Below are positions 54,247-62,936 of a stretch of 64,000 nt of DNA, piece by piece. Under the pieces are notes generated by a model. That model was not told where the DNA came from and searched no databases. It worked only from the letters and a program-made list of their open reading frames with translations. This DNA comes from Pseudoalteromonas haloplanktis ATCC 14393 (lineage in GTDB: Bacteria; Pseudomonadota; Gammaproteobacteria; Enterobacterales; Alteromonadaceae). The stretch is from NCBI RefSeq assembly GCF_000238355.1, contig NZ_AHCA01000001.1, forward strand, positions 682,001 to 746,000, given 5' to 3'. Each line of letters opens with the position of its first letter. Position 1 is the first letter of the stretch. A program made the position numbers and the translations under genes.

Positions 54247-56871
54247 ATGACAATAAAAATAAAAAAACTTGTTAACATAGCGCTCATTGTCAGCGCATTC
54301 AACACACTTAACGTACGTGCTAATCAACCCCTTAATGCAGAGCAAGATCAGTTAGAAACAATTCAAATTCGCGGCTTTCATGACAGCGCTATCAAATCAC
54401 TACGAGATAAGCGTGATAGTCAGTCAATCATAGAGGCAATCACCGCACAAGATATCGGTAAATTCCCTGATAAGAATGTCGCGGAAGCCTTGCAACGTAT
54501 CACTGGTATTTCACTCTCGCGTGTTCAAGGTGAAGGTGAACGAGTGGGAGTTCGCGGCACAACACCCGAACAAAATCGCACTTTTTTAAATGGTCAAGCA
54601 ATTGCCTCTGCGGATTGGTGGATCTCAACCCAGCCTAATCGTGGCTTTAATTACACACTATTACCCGCTGATCTCGTATCCTCTTTGGAAGTCTATAAAA
54701 CCCCGCAAGCAGATCATAATGAAGGCTCTTTAGGCGGCTCTGTTAATATTAAAACGCAACGACCTTTGCATACGCAAAGTAATCAGTTTGTTACCAATGC
54801 ACAAGTGCAATACAATGATTTATCAGGTGAATTTGATCCGCAGCTCGCTCTGTTTTATAACTGGACTAACCCCAGTAAAGATTTCGGTACCTTGATAACC
54901 TTTACTCGCAACCAACGCTCTTTACGTCGTGATGGACTTGAGTCGTGGGGCTGGCATGAACAAAGCTTTCAACAACATAGCGATGGCACTTTATCTGCAA
55001 GCGACGCTGGCACGGCTGATATTAAAAACATTTGGACACCCGGTGGTGGTGGCTCAGCAATATTTCAGCAACAGCGCATATTGACCAGTGCCACCGCCAA
55101 CTTTGAGTACCAGCCTAGTTTAGATTGGAATATCCAACTTAACACGCTGTATTCTGTTTTGAACGCCGATAACAATAACCAAAACTTTTTATGGCAGCCT
55201 AGTAGTGTATTTGCCCGAGGCGGTCGTATCAGCGATGCAAGGATCATTGATAATACGCTTGCTTTTGCGCGCTATTCAACAGTCCCCGAGCAAAACGAGC
55301 AGAATTTACCCTTTAGTACCGCCATGGAAGCAATTTGGCGAGAGTCCGAAATAAGCACCAGTAGTGTGCATTTAATTGTCAGTCAGCAAACACATCTTTG
55401 GCAAAACCAATACCAAATCGGTTTTACTAAAGGCGGTGGCGGTTCAAAACAAGATCACACCTCACAATTTTCAGCCAATACAGCTTATACCGTTGATACC
55501 ACTGAACGTAAAAATATAATCGCAAACTATGATGTGTCGCCTCTTGATGCCCAAGCTTGGCAATTAACGCAAGCGCGTAACGACAGCCAAGATTCAAACG
55601 ACCAAGAATTATATATACAAGGTGACTTTGAACGCGCAATTGATCACTCAATCATCAGTGCTATAAAAATAGGTAGCAAGTACCGCGATCATCAACGCGA
55701 TTTTATTCGTTTACGCTCACTCAATGGCGATTATGACGGTATTGCTCAACAATTCGGTTGGACACTTGCTGATTATCCCGCAACTTTTCCAGCTGGTTTT
55801 TTATCCAATATAGGCAATCAACAAACTCTCAAACAATACAGTTATGCCGATATCAACGCACTCTCAGATGACTTTAAAACTATCGATTTTGTACAACAAG
55901 AAGAAAAAGCCAGCCGCTTTGATATTCAAGAGCGTACTATCGCAGGTTATGTTAAATTAATGCTCGATGGTAATGACTATCGTGCTAACTTAGGGGTACG
56001 CGTTGTTAATACCAATCAAGATGCTGGTGCTTATAAACGTATTGGCTCACCAATTGAGCAGCAAGAAAACTTTGTGTGGCAGCAACACAGTAAAAACTAT
56101 ATAGATATCTTACCCAGTGCCAATATCAGTTTTGATTTAAGTGAGGACTTAATTGCCCGAGTGAGCGCCGCGCGAGTGATGTCACGTCCTCAGTATAACC
56201 ATTTAATGCCGTCAACTAATTACAATGTCACCCAAGCGCAAGGTCAAGGCGGCAACCCTGACTTAGATCCTTACCGTGCCAATCAGTTTGATTTAAGTGT
56301 TGAATGGTACTTTGACGATGCCGCGTTGCTTTCGGTTGCATTGTTTAACAAAGATGTTGAATCCTTTGTCGAATTTAAACGCACCATTGAACAACATGAA
56401 GGTATTGATATGACCATAGACAGGCCAATCAATGGCAGTGGCGGCACAATTCGCGGCGTAGAAATTGGCTACCAACAAGAACTTATTTATGGTTTTGGTT
56501 TGATCACTAACTATACCTTTGTCGATGGCGACCGCACAGACAGTATCTCAGGGCGAGAAGATTATGTGCCAGGCACTTCAAAGCATACAATAAATTTAGC
56601 CAGTTACTACGAAAATGACTGGTTAAGTTCGCGTTTGGCGTATAACTACCGTACTCATTTTGCCACAGGCGTTGGTGAAACCATGATGGATGACTTTGGC
56701 CAACTTGACGGCAGTATTACTTTCAAGCTCTCTGGCAAGCTTGATTTTGTAGTCGAAGCAATTAATCTCACCAATGAAATCACCTACCTGTATGAGCGTA
56801 ACGAATACGCACCAACAGGTATTTATCAAAATGGTCGTCGTTTCTATTTTGGTGTTCGTTACAGCCATTAA
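54247..56871 (+). CDS. TonB-dependent receptor, TIGR01782 type (second copy)
   Basis: 874 residues, paralogue of the 47777 receptor: TonB-box-like ETIQIRGFHD, DIGKFPDKNVAEALQRITGI, GERVGVRGTTPE, LNGQAIASADWW, and a C-terminal RRFYFGVRYSH. The C-terminal residue is His rather than the usual aromatic, which is uncommon. The signal peptide (about 1-25, SAFNTLNVRA) is short but plausible. It is divergent from the CadC-like gene, with 157 bases between. It precedes an S9 peptidase by 93 bases, so cotranscription is possible. The ligand is probably a peptide or oligomer. Confidence 0.93.
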   Translation: MTIKIKKLVNIALIVSAFNTLNVRANQPLNAEQDQLETIQIRGFHDSAIKSLRDKRDSQSIIEAITAQDIGKFPDKNVAEALQRITGISLSRVQGEGERVGVRGTTPEQNRTFLNGQAIASADWWISTQPNRGFNYTLLPADLVSSLEVYKTPQADHNEGSLGGSVNIKTQRPLHTQSNQFVTNAQVQYNDLSGEFDPQLALFYNWTNPSKDFGTLITFTRNQRSLRRDGLESWGWHEQSFQQHSDGTLSASDAGTADIKNIWTPGGGGSAIFQQQRILTSATANFEYQPSLDWNIQLNTLYSVLNADNNNQNFLWQPSSVFARGGRISDARIIDNTLAFARYSTVPEQNEQNLPFSTAMEAIWRESEISTSSVHLIVSQQTHLWQNQYQIGFTKGGGGSKQDHTSQFSANTAYTVDTTERKNIIANYDVSPLDAQAWQLTQARNDSQDSNDQELYIQGDFERAIDHSIISAIKIGSKYRDHQRDFIRLRSLNGDYDGIAQQFGWTLADYPATFPAGFLSNIGNQQTLKQYSYADINALSDDFKTIDFVQQEEKASRFDIQERTIAGYVKLMLDGNDYRANLGVRVVNTNQDAGAYKRIGSPIEQQENFVWQQHSKNYIDILPSANISFDLSEDLIARVSAARVMSRPQYNHLMPSTNYNVTQAQGQGGNPDLDPYRANQFDLSVEWYFDDAALLSVALFNKDVESFVEFKRTIEQHEGIDMTIDRPINGSGGTIRGVEIGYQQELIYGFGLITNYTFVDGDRTDSISGREDYVPGTSKHTINLASYYENDWLSSRLAYNYRTHFATGVGETMMDDFGQLDGSITFKLSGKLDFVVEAINLTNEITYLYERNEYAPTGIYQNGRRFYFGVRYSH

Positions 56872-56964
56872 TCGATAGTCTTTGGTGGTTAATCGCATAT
56901 TTTCGTCATTGACGAGCCATTGATATATTCTGTCCTGATAATTAAAACAAGCGAAGGAAAAACC

Positions 56965-59013
56965 ATGCTAAAAACTAGCTTAGCGCTAGCCATTGGACTT
57001 TCAAGTTCATTGGCAGTTGCTGCCACATCGTTAACTGTTGAAGATATTCCGAAAATTCAATCTGTGCTGCAAACCAGTATTAGTCCTGATGGTGATTCAG
57101 TGGCATTTACCCGCTCTGTCCCCCGTGAATTATACGTCGATGAAAATGGCACTAATTATAGCGAACTCTATGTTGTTGATGACGAAGGTGTTGAGCGCCC
57201 TTTCATTACAGGCTCTGTAAGTATCAAAAGTATTCAATGGTCAAACGACAGCAAAAACATTTACTTTTTAGCTAAGCTAAAAGACGACAAATTCACCGCT
57301 TTATACCAAATTCCGGTCGATGGTGGTCAAGCGCAAAAAGTGCTATCACTAAAAGACACATCCATTTCAAGCTATCAGTTAAGCCCTAACAATAAACAAC
57401 TGGCTATTTTAGCTATGCCAGCAGCTGATAAGTCAGAGAAAGAGCTAAAAAAACTCGGCTTTATGGCTGAAGTCTATGAGCTTGGCTTAAAGGATAAACA
57501 ACTGTTTATTGTTGATTTAGCCAAAGCCGACAAGCCATTAACCCCAACACCGCTAAACGTTGCTAATTATGTCAGCGATGTAAACTGGGCTGCAAATGGC
57601 GAAAAGTTGCTAGTTAAAACCCAGCCTACAGCGCTGATAGACGATAAATACACTAAATCACAATGGCATTTATTCGATATTGCTAGCAACCAAGTAACCA
57701 TGTCATTTGCCACTGAAGGTAAACTTGATGGTGCTGAGCTTTCTCATGATGGCCGTTATATCGCAATCTTAGGTGCTGAAGATAAACACGATCCGGCTAC
57801 TGGTCGCTTATTTTTAGCCGATACTAAAACCGGTGAAGTAACCGACTGGTTACCCAATTTTATGGGTCATGTCGTTGATTTTGAATGGTCTAATAAACGT
57901 AATACGTTAAACTTTATTGCAAATGTAGGCACACACAGCTTTGTAGCCAGCATTAAAACTGGTTCAAACAAGTACAAAAAGATTATCAAAGAAGGTGAAT
58001 TCATTGCCTCAAATCTGAGCATTTCAGATTCCGATAAAACCTTAGCACTGCGCGGCAACACTGCTGTGCACCCAAATGAAGTGTTCATTATCCGTGGCAC
58101 TAAAGCTCAGCGTTTAACCGATTCAAACACATGGTTGGGTGACAAACGTTTTGCAAAGCAAGAAACTATCTCACTTAAAGCCCGTGATGGTGTGGAAATT
58201 GATGGTGTGCTTGTCTACCCGCTTGATTACAAAAAAGGCACACGTTACCCATTGATCATGTCTGTACACGGTGGTCCTGAAAGCCATGATAAAGATGGTT
58301 GGGTAACTAACTATTCTCGCCCTGGTCAAATGGGGGCTGCACGAGGTTATGCTGTGTTTTACCCTAACTACCGCGGCTCTACCGGTAAAGGGGTAGATTA
58401 TTCTAAACTAGGCCAAAACGATTATGCTGGTAAAGAGTTTGACGACTTAGTTGATTTTAAAGATCACCTTGTTGAAATGGGCTTAGTGGATGCAAAACGT
58501 GTTGGTATTACCGGTGGTTCATACGGTGGTTATGCATCGGCGTGGGGCGCGACTAAGCTGACAGAACACTTTGCAGCGAGTGTGATGTTTGTGGGCGTGA
58601 CCAATCAACTTTCTAAGTTTGGTACGACTGATATTTCCAATGAAATGAACCTTGTTCACGCTCGTTCATACCCGTGGGATAAATGGCAGTGGTATTTAGA
58701 GCGCAGCCCTATTTACTGGGCTGGTCAATCGAAAACACCGCTACTGATCATGCACGGTAAAGACGACCCACGCGTACACCCAGCGCAATCAATGGAGCTT
58801 TACCGTTATATGAAAGTGCAAGGTAAAGACGTGCGCCTTGTTTACTACCCAGGTGAAGGACATGGTAACCGTAAAGTTGCTGCACAATACGATTACAGCT
58901 TACGCTTAATGCGTTGGATGGATAATTACTTAATTGATGGCAACAAAGATATGCCAGCGTTTGAAATTGACCATGCAGCCAAACTAAAAGCGGTAAAAGA
59001 CGCAAACAAGTAA
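56965..59013 (+). CDS. S9 family peptidase (acylaminoacyl/dipeptidyl peptidase-like)
   Basis: 682 residues with signal peptide to about residue 21 (SSLAVAATS). The propeller domain (about 35-420, including FTRSVPRELYVDENG) precedes the hydrolase domain with nucleophile GGSYGGYAS, Asp in HGKDDPRVHPAQS and His in GEGHGNRK. Full triad, so likely active. ATG at 56965 is chosen for AAGGA about 6 bases before it; a 15-residue longer frame from 56920 would add a non-signal leader. The gene is placed behind the second receptor, consistent with degrading peptides brought into the periplasm. Confidence 0.94.
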   Translation: MLKTSLALAIGLSSSLAVAATSLTVEDIPKIQSVLQTSISPDGDSVAFTRSVPRELYVDENGTNYSELYVVDDEGVERPFITGSVSIKSIQWSNDSKNIYFLAKLKDDKFTALYQIPVDGGQAQKVLSLKDTSISSYQLSPNNKQLAILAMPAADKSEKELKKLGFMAEVYELGLKDKQLFIVDLAKADKPLTPTPLNVANYVSDVNWAANGEKLLVKTQPTALIDDKYTKSQWHLFDIASNQVTMSFATEGKLDGAELSHDGRYIAILGAEDKHDPATGRLFLADTKTGEVTDWLPNFMGHVVDFEWSNKRNTLNFIANVGTHSFVASIKTGSNKYKKIIKEGEFIASNLSISDSDKTLALRGNTAVHPNEVFIIRGTKAQRLTDSNTWLGDKRFAKQETISLKARDGVEIDGVLVYPLDYKKGTRYPLIMSVHGGPESHDKDGWVTNYSRPGQMGAARGYAVFYPNYRGSTGKGVDYSKLGQNDYAGKEFDDLVDFKDHLVEMGLVDAKRVGITGGSYGGYASAWGATKLTEHFAASVMFVGVTNQLSKFGTTDISNEMNLVHARSYPWDKWQWYLERSPIYWAGQSKTPLLIMHGKDDPRVHPAQSMELYRYMKVQGKDVRLVYYPGEGHGNRKVAAQYDYSLRLMRWMDNYLIDGNKDMPAFEIDHAAKLKAVKDANK

Positions 59014-59034
59014 TACTTAATCTTATTTATTGAC

Positions 59035-59061
59035 AGGCCAACCACAGTGTTGGCCTTTTTC
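59035..59061 (+). terminator. Intrinsic terminator after the S9 peptidase
   Basis: AGGCCAAC and GTTGGCCT form a perfect 8-bp stem followed by TTTTTC, 21 bases after the stop. Confidence 0.9.
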
Positions 59062-59198
59062 ATTTTAACCTGTAATTTTTACATTACACGACTAATAACT
59101 CGGAATGAAAAAATAAAATAACCTGATAAAACAGAGCTTTAAATTGTGGCTTATCACTTGCTTCTATTAATTGTACATAAGTTATAAAAGGGCAAATT

Positions 59199-59624
59199 AT
59201 GAATATTTTTGAAGCACTGCGGAACGATCATGATAAACAACGTTCGCTTGTTGATGCGCTTATTGAAACGCATGGAGATTCCCCCAATCGCCAATCGCTG
59301 ATGGATAACTTAAAACTTGAACTAGAAGAGCATGCCAAGTTTGAAGAACGTTATTTTTATACTCCTTTAATGTTTGATGACTTAACCCATGAAAAAGCCC
59401 GCCATGGTATCGCCGAACATCATGAACTTGACGAGTTAATTGAACAACTTGAAGAAACCGATATGAGTTCATCGGCATGGCTGGTAACGGCAAAAAAGCT
59501 TCATCATCTTGTTCATCACCATCTAGCTGAAGAAGAGCATGAAATCTTTCAACTCGCAGGCAAAGCACTAAGCGAAGAACAAAAGCAGAGTTTAGCAGTA
59601 AAATATAACAATGCGATGAATTAA
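59199..59624 (+). CDS. Hemerythrin domain protein
   Basis: 141-residue single-domain protein, four-helix hemerythrin/HHE type. Candidate di-iron ligands are seen: His10 (RNDHDK), His and Glu in LEEHAKFEERYFY (about 49-57), His in AEHHELDELI, and the C-terminal cluster HHLVHHHLAEEEHEIFQ. Function in this class ranges from oxygen or NO sensing to iron storage. It lies upstream of a Fur-regulated receptor but behind its own promoter region, so a shared role in iron is only suggestive. Confidence 0.9.
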   Translation: MNIFEALRNDHDKQRSLVDALIETHGDSPNRQSLMDNLKLELEEHAKFEERYFYTPLMFDDLTHEKARHGIAEHHELDELIEQLEETDMSSSAWLVTAKKLHHLVHHHLAEEEHEIFQLAGKALSEEQKQSLAVKYNNAMN

Positions 59625-59920
59625 ATTGTCCAAGGGGGGATGCGTCCCCTCGCTATAACACATTCGTGTCTACGGTGTTTTGCTCATTAAACATTTTCAT
59701 GACTAAGTAAAAAGCCAATATCCTCATCACCAGATTTTTGCCTATATCACCAACCGCCATTTTAGCAAGCAACTCCCCTACCTGACTTTAAAGTGAATAT
59801 TATTCACTAAATGTAAATATTTTACTCACACAATTGAACATGCAACTGATAATTGTTATCATGCCGAACATGGTTACTAATTAGATTTATAATCTTTATT
59901 CTTTTCATGAAGGAAGTACA
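59625..59920. other. Intergenic region with a Fur box
   Basis: No gene. It contains a small AGGGG/CCCCT stem just after the hemerythrin stop (59632-59650), without a T-run, and the Fur site at 59847-59861. A ribosome site (AAGGAAG) precedes the receptor. Confidence 0.55.
59847..59861. promoter_or_regulatory. Fur box (near-perfect 7-1-7)
   Basis: TGATAATTGTTATCA matches 13 of the 14 defined positions of the TGATAAT-N-ATTATCA Fur consensus and is itself nearly palindromic. It lies about 60 bases before the receptor start at 59921. Confidence 0.85.
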
Positions 59921-62245
59921 ATGAAATCCCGCCCGCTTTATTTGGCCTCACTGATCAGCACATTATTAACCTCTACAGCCCTTATTGCTGATGATGATAC
60001 TGCTGAAAATATGGAAGTTATGGTTGTGACCGCATCAGGTTACGAGCAAAAATTAATTGATGCACCTGCAAGTGTCTCGGTTGTATCTCGCGAAGATCTC
60101 CAAAATAAGCCATTCACCAGCCTTGCTGATGCACTTAGAGATATCGAAGGTATTGATGTCGGTGCGGGACAAGATAAAAACGGTAACATCAGTATTACTA
60201 TGCGTGGTTTACCAGCTAACTATACTTTGGTACTTATTGATGGTCGACGTCAAAGTGATGTAGGTAATATTGGTCCAAACAACTTTGGTAATAGCCAATT
60301 TATGTACATGCCACCACTTGAAGCCATTGAGCGAATTGAAGTGGTACGTGGACCAATGTCAACGTTATACGGTGCTGATGCCATCGGTGGTGTTATCAAT
60401 ATTATTACCCGTAAAAACCTTGATACTACTCATGGTAGCGTTACTGTAAGCAGTAATATTCAAACCGACGATCAATACGGTAATGATAACAAAGTTGATA
60501 TGTACTTAACTGGCCCAACTGGTGTTCAAGGCTTAACCTACGGTATTCGTGGAAGTTTTTACGACCGTCAAGAAAGTGAACCAACATACAGTGAAAGTTT
60601 ACCATTACCAGATGGCAGCATGTGGGTCGATGACGGTAGCTTTGGTGATAAAAAAATTGTCGCGGCACGTAACTGGAATGCCGGTGCAACAGTAAACTAC
60701 CTGATCAATAATCAAAACGAAATTACGTTTGAATACGATATAGCTAAACAACGCTATGATAACACCGAAGGTCAAACTGGTACGTTAGATAGTCCTGTGA
60801 GTTTATGGCGTATTAGTGGTGGAGTTGTGCAACCACGAGTTGGCTATACTCCTTATCAACGTGTAGAACGTGAACAATTTGTATTGGCGCATGTTGGTCG
60901 CTACGATGCGGGTACACTCACCAGCAGCATCACTCAAAGCAGCAGCGAAAACTTTGGTCGCTCATTACCACTGACAGTACAAGAGCGCTTAGGTGTTCAA
61001 GCTATTTGGGATCAGGCTGTACAAGATCAAGGTACCGACAAGCCTGATTTAACGGATGAAATATACGCCCAGTTAGATGAAACTTTTTTACCTCGTCCAC
61101 TGCGTACTTTAAAACTTGATAATTTAATTATTGATACCAAGTTTGAATCAAGCATAGATAACCACTATTTTGTAATTGGCGCGCAGTATTTTGATGCCGA
61201 AATGGAAGATGGGGTTTTTGGTATGTACGGTGATGGCTTCCGTGAAGGGACGACTCAAGATCACCGTCAAACAGCTGTATTTGCTGAAGATAACTGGGAA
61301 ATCACATCGGATCTAACGGCTACTTTTGGCGCACGATATGATCATCATAATATTTTTGGCTCACAAGTCAGTCCGCGTGCTTACTTAGCTTACTCACCTG
61401 CTGATGAGTGGACGTTTAAGGGCGGTATCAGCACAGGTTATAAAACACCTGAGCCAAACCAATTATTCTCAGGGATCACTGGCTTTGGTGGTCAAGGCAC
61501 AAAACCATTTGTTGGCACACCCGACTTACAACCTGAGACCAGCGTAAACTACGAAATGGCCGCTTACTTTAATGGTAATGATAACTTTAGCGGTAATATC
61601 ACTATGTTTTACAATGATTTTAAAGACAAAATCATTAACCAAGACAACTTACCTAACTGTGAAATAGCCATCGGTGATGAGCCATGTGTTGAAATTGGTG
61701 CAGGTTGGGCTGATATTGGTAGCACGACATTTACTCAAGCAGCTAATGTTGATAAATCAGTCACTCGCGGTGTTGAAGTTGCTGCTAATTGGCAAATTAT
61801 TGATACCCTAGCACTACGCGGTAATTTTACTTACACCGACAGCGAAGTAAAAAGTGGTCGTGATGAAGGGCTACCGTTAGTTAATACACCTAAAAATATG
61901 TATAACTTAACCCTTGCATGGAAACCATTAGATGATTTGAGTATTTCACTTATTTCTGAAATTCGCAGTGATCGTTACCGTGGTACAGCCAATGTGTCTG
62001 GTCCACAAGGCCCTGAAACTCAAAAACTGTATTACAAAGCTTATGACTTATACCATTTAGCTGCGAGCTATAAAATTAATGAAAGCTTAGCATTAAATGC
62101 ACGTATCAATAATCTGCTAGATGATGATCTATCAAGTCGCACTTGCTTACTTGCAGCATCTGAAGAAGAGTACGAATGTACCTCAGATTATAATACCACC
62201 CAAAAAGCACGTAGCTTCTGGGTATCTATGAGCTATAGTTTTTAA
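59921..62245 (+). CDS. TonB-dependent receptor, CirA/FepA-like
   Basis: 774 residues with signal peptide to about residue 24 (STALIADDD), TonB box MEVMVVTASG, and plug motifs like those of colicin I receptor (APASVSVVSREDLQNKPFTS, MRGLPANYTLVLIDGRRQSD, IERIEVVRGPMSTLYGADAI, GGVINIITRK). Barrel ends FWVSMSYSF with C-terminal Phe. CirA-type proteins take up catecholate siderophore breakdown products. The Fur box at 59847 agrees with iron repression. It is a single-gene unit ending at a strong bidirectional terminator. Confidence 0.95.
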   Translation: MKSRPLYLASLISTLLTSTALIADDDTAENMEVMVVTASGYEQKLIDAPASVSVVSREDLQNKPFTSLADALRDIEGIDVGAGQDKNGNISITMRGLPANYTLVLIDGRRQSDVGNIGPNNFGNSQFMYMPPLEAIERIEVVRGPMSTLYGADAIGGVINIITRKNLDTTHGSVTVSSNIQTDDQYGNDNKVDMYLTGPTGVQGLTYGIRGSFYDRQESEPTYSESLPLPDGSMWVDDGSFGDKKIVAARNWNAGATVNYLINNQNEITFEYDIAKQRYDNTEGQTGTLDSPVSLWRISGGVVQPRVGYTPYQRVEREQFVLAHVGRYDAGTLTSSITQSSSENFGRSLPLTVQERLGVQAIWDQAVQDQGTDKPDLTDEIYAQLDETFLPRPLRTLKLDNLIIDTKFESSIDNHYFVIGAQYFDAEMEDGVFGMYGDGFREGTTQDHRQTAVFAEDNWEITSDLTATFGARYDHHNIFGSQVSPRAYLAYSPADEWTFKGGISTGYKTPEPNQLFSGITGFGGQGTKPFVGTPDLQPETSVNYEMAAYFNGNDNFSGNITMFYNDFKDKIINQDNLPNCEIAIGDEPCVEIGAGWADIGSTTFTQAANVDKSVTRGVEVAANWQIIDTLALRGNFTYTDSEVKSGRDEGLPLVNTPKNMYNLTLAWKPLDDLSISLISEIRSDRYRGTANVSGPQGPETQKLYYKAYDLYHLAASYKINESLALNARINNLLDDDLSSRTCLLAASEEEYECTSDYNTTQKARSFWVSMSYSF

Positions 62246-62265
62246 TTCATAGTTGTTATAAACAC

Positions 62266-62299
62266 AAAAGCCCAGCATCGCTGGGCTTTTTGTTTTTTT
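62266..62299. terminator. Bidirectional intrinsic terminator
   Basis: AAAAGCCCAGC and GCTGGGCTTTT form an 11-bp stem with a 3-base loop, with T-runs on the plus side and A-runs on the other. It is shared by the convergent receptor (plus) and DoxX-like gene (minus). Confidence 0.92.
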
Positions 62300-62306
62300 A
62301 GTTAAA

Positions 62307-62723
62307 TTATGATTTTACGGTAAACTTTGTATCTTCATCACGTAGCATATATAACGCAAAACAAGCTGCCCACATTGGCCATGCGGCGAAGAATAATAAG
62401 TTATTAAAGCCATCCAGATACTGCGCGTATGATGACAGTGTCGACGCGCCATGCATCAAAAATATTAGTCCATAAGTAATACGCTTTTTAATACCAGCCA
62501 TAAAACCGAGTACTAAAATCAATTGCAATGCACCTAGAATATAGGCAACTATGTCAGTAGAGCCACTGATCCCATAGAAGTGCTCAAAAATTCGCGCGCT
62601 GTGCCCTGGGTTTACAAACTTATCTAAAGTCCACATCAGCATTACTACAAATACGCCTAAGCGTAATGAAAAAAGTGACCACTGCAGACGATTTTTTAGA
62701 TCCGATGAGAAAGATTGAGACAT
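62307..62723 (-). CDS. DoxX-like membrane protein
   Basis: 138-residue inner-membrane protein with four helices: about 16-33 (LFSLRLGVFVVMLMW), 57-75 (IVAYILGALQLILVLGFMAG), 82-98 (ITYGLIFLMHGASTLSSY) and 108-126 (NNLLFFAAWPMWAACFAL). DoxX-like features are the LDKFVNPG loop after helix 1 and the helix spacing. AAGGAAATTTA precedes the ATG. Function unknown; DoxX relatives are tied to quinone or redox stress. It stands between two receptor genes. Confidence 0.7.
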   Translation of the reverse strand: MSQSFSSDLKNRLQWSLFSLRLGVFVVMLMWTLDKFVNPGHSARIFEHFYGISGSTDIVAYILGALQLILVLGFMAGIKKRITYGLIFLMHGASTLSSYAQYLDGFNNLLFFAAWPMWAACFALYMLRDEDTKFTVKS

Positions 62724-62936
62724 TAAATTTCCTTAAACAAGTATTGTCATTTCAATTAGTGAGTTTAACAAGACCGTGTAAGCCACATTTTATTACACAT
62801 AAACTTATTTATTTTCAGCATTCGGCTATGCTAATTAAGTGATTAATATTTAAAAAAGTAATAAAAACACTGAAATATATTTCTAAAAGCCAAGGTCTTT
62901 ATTCCCGTAACTGATATTTAACAGCGGTAAATACAT

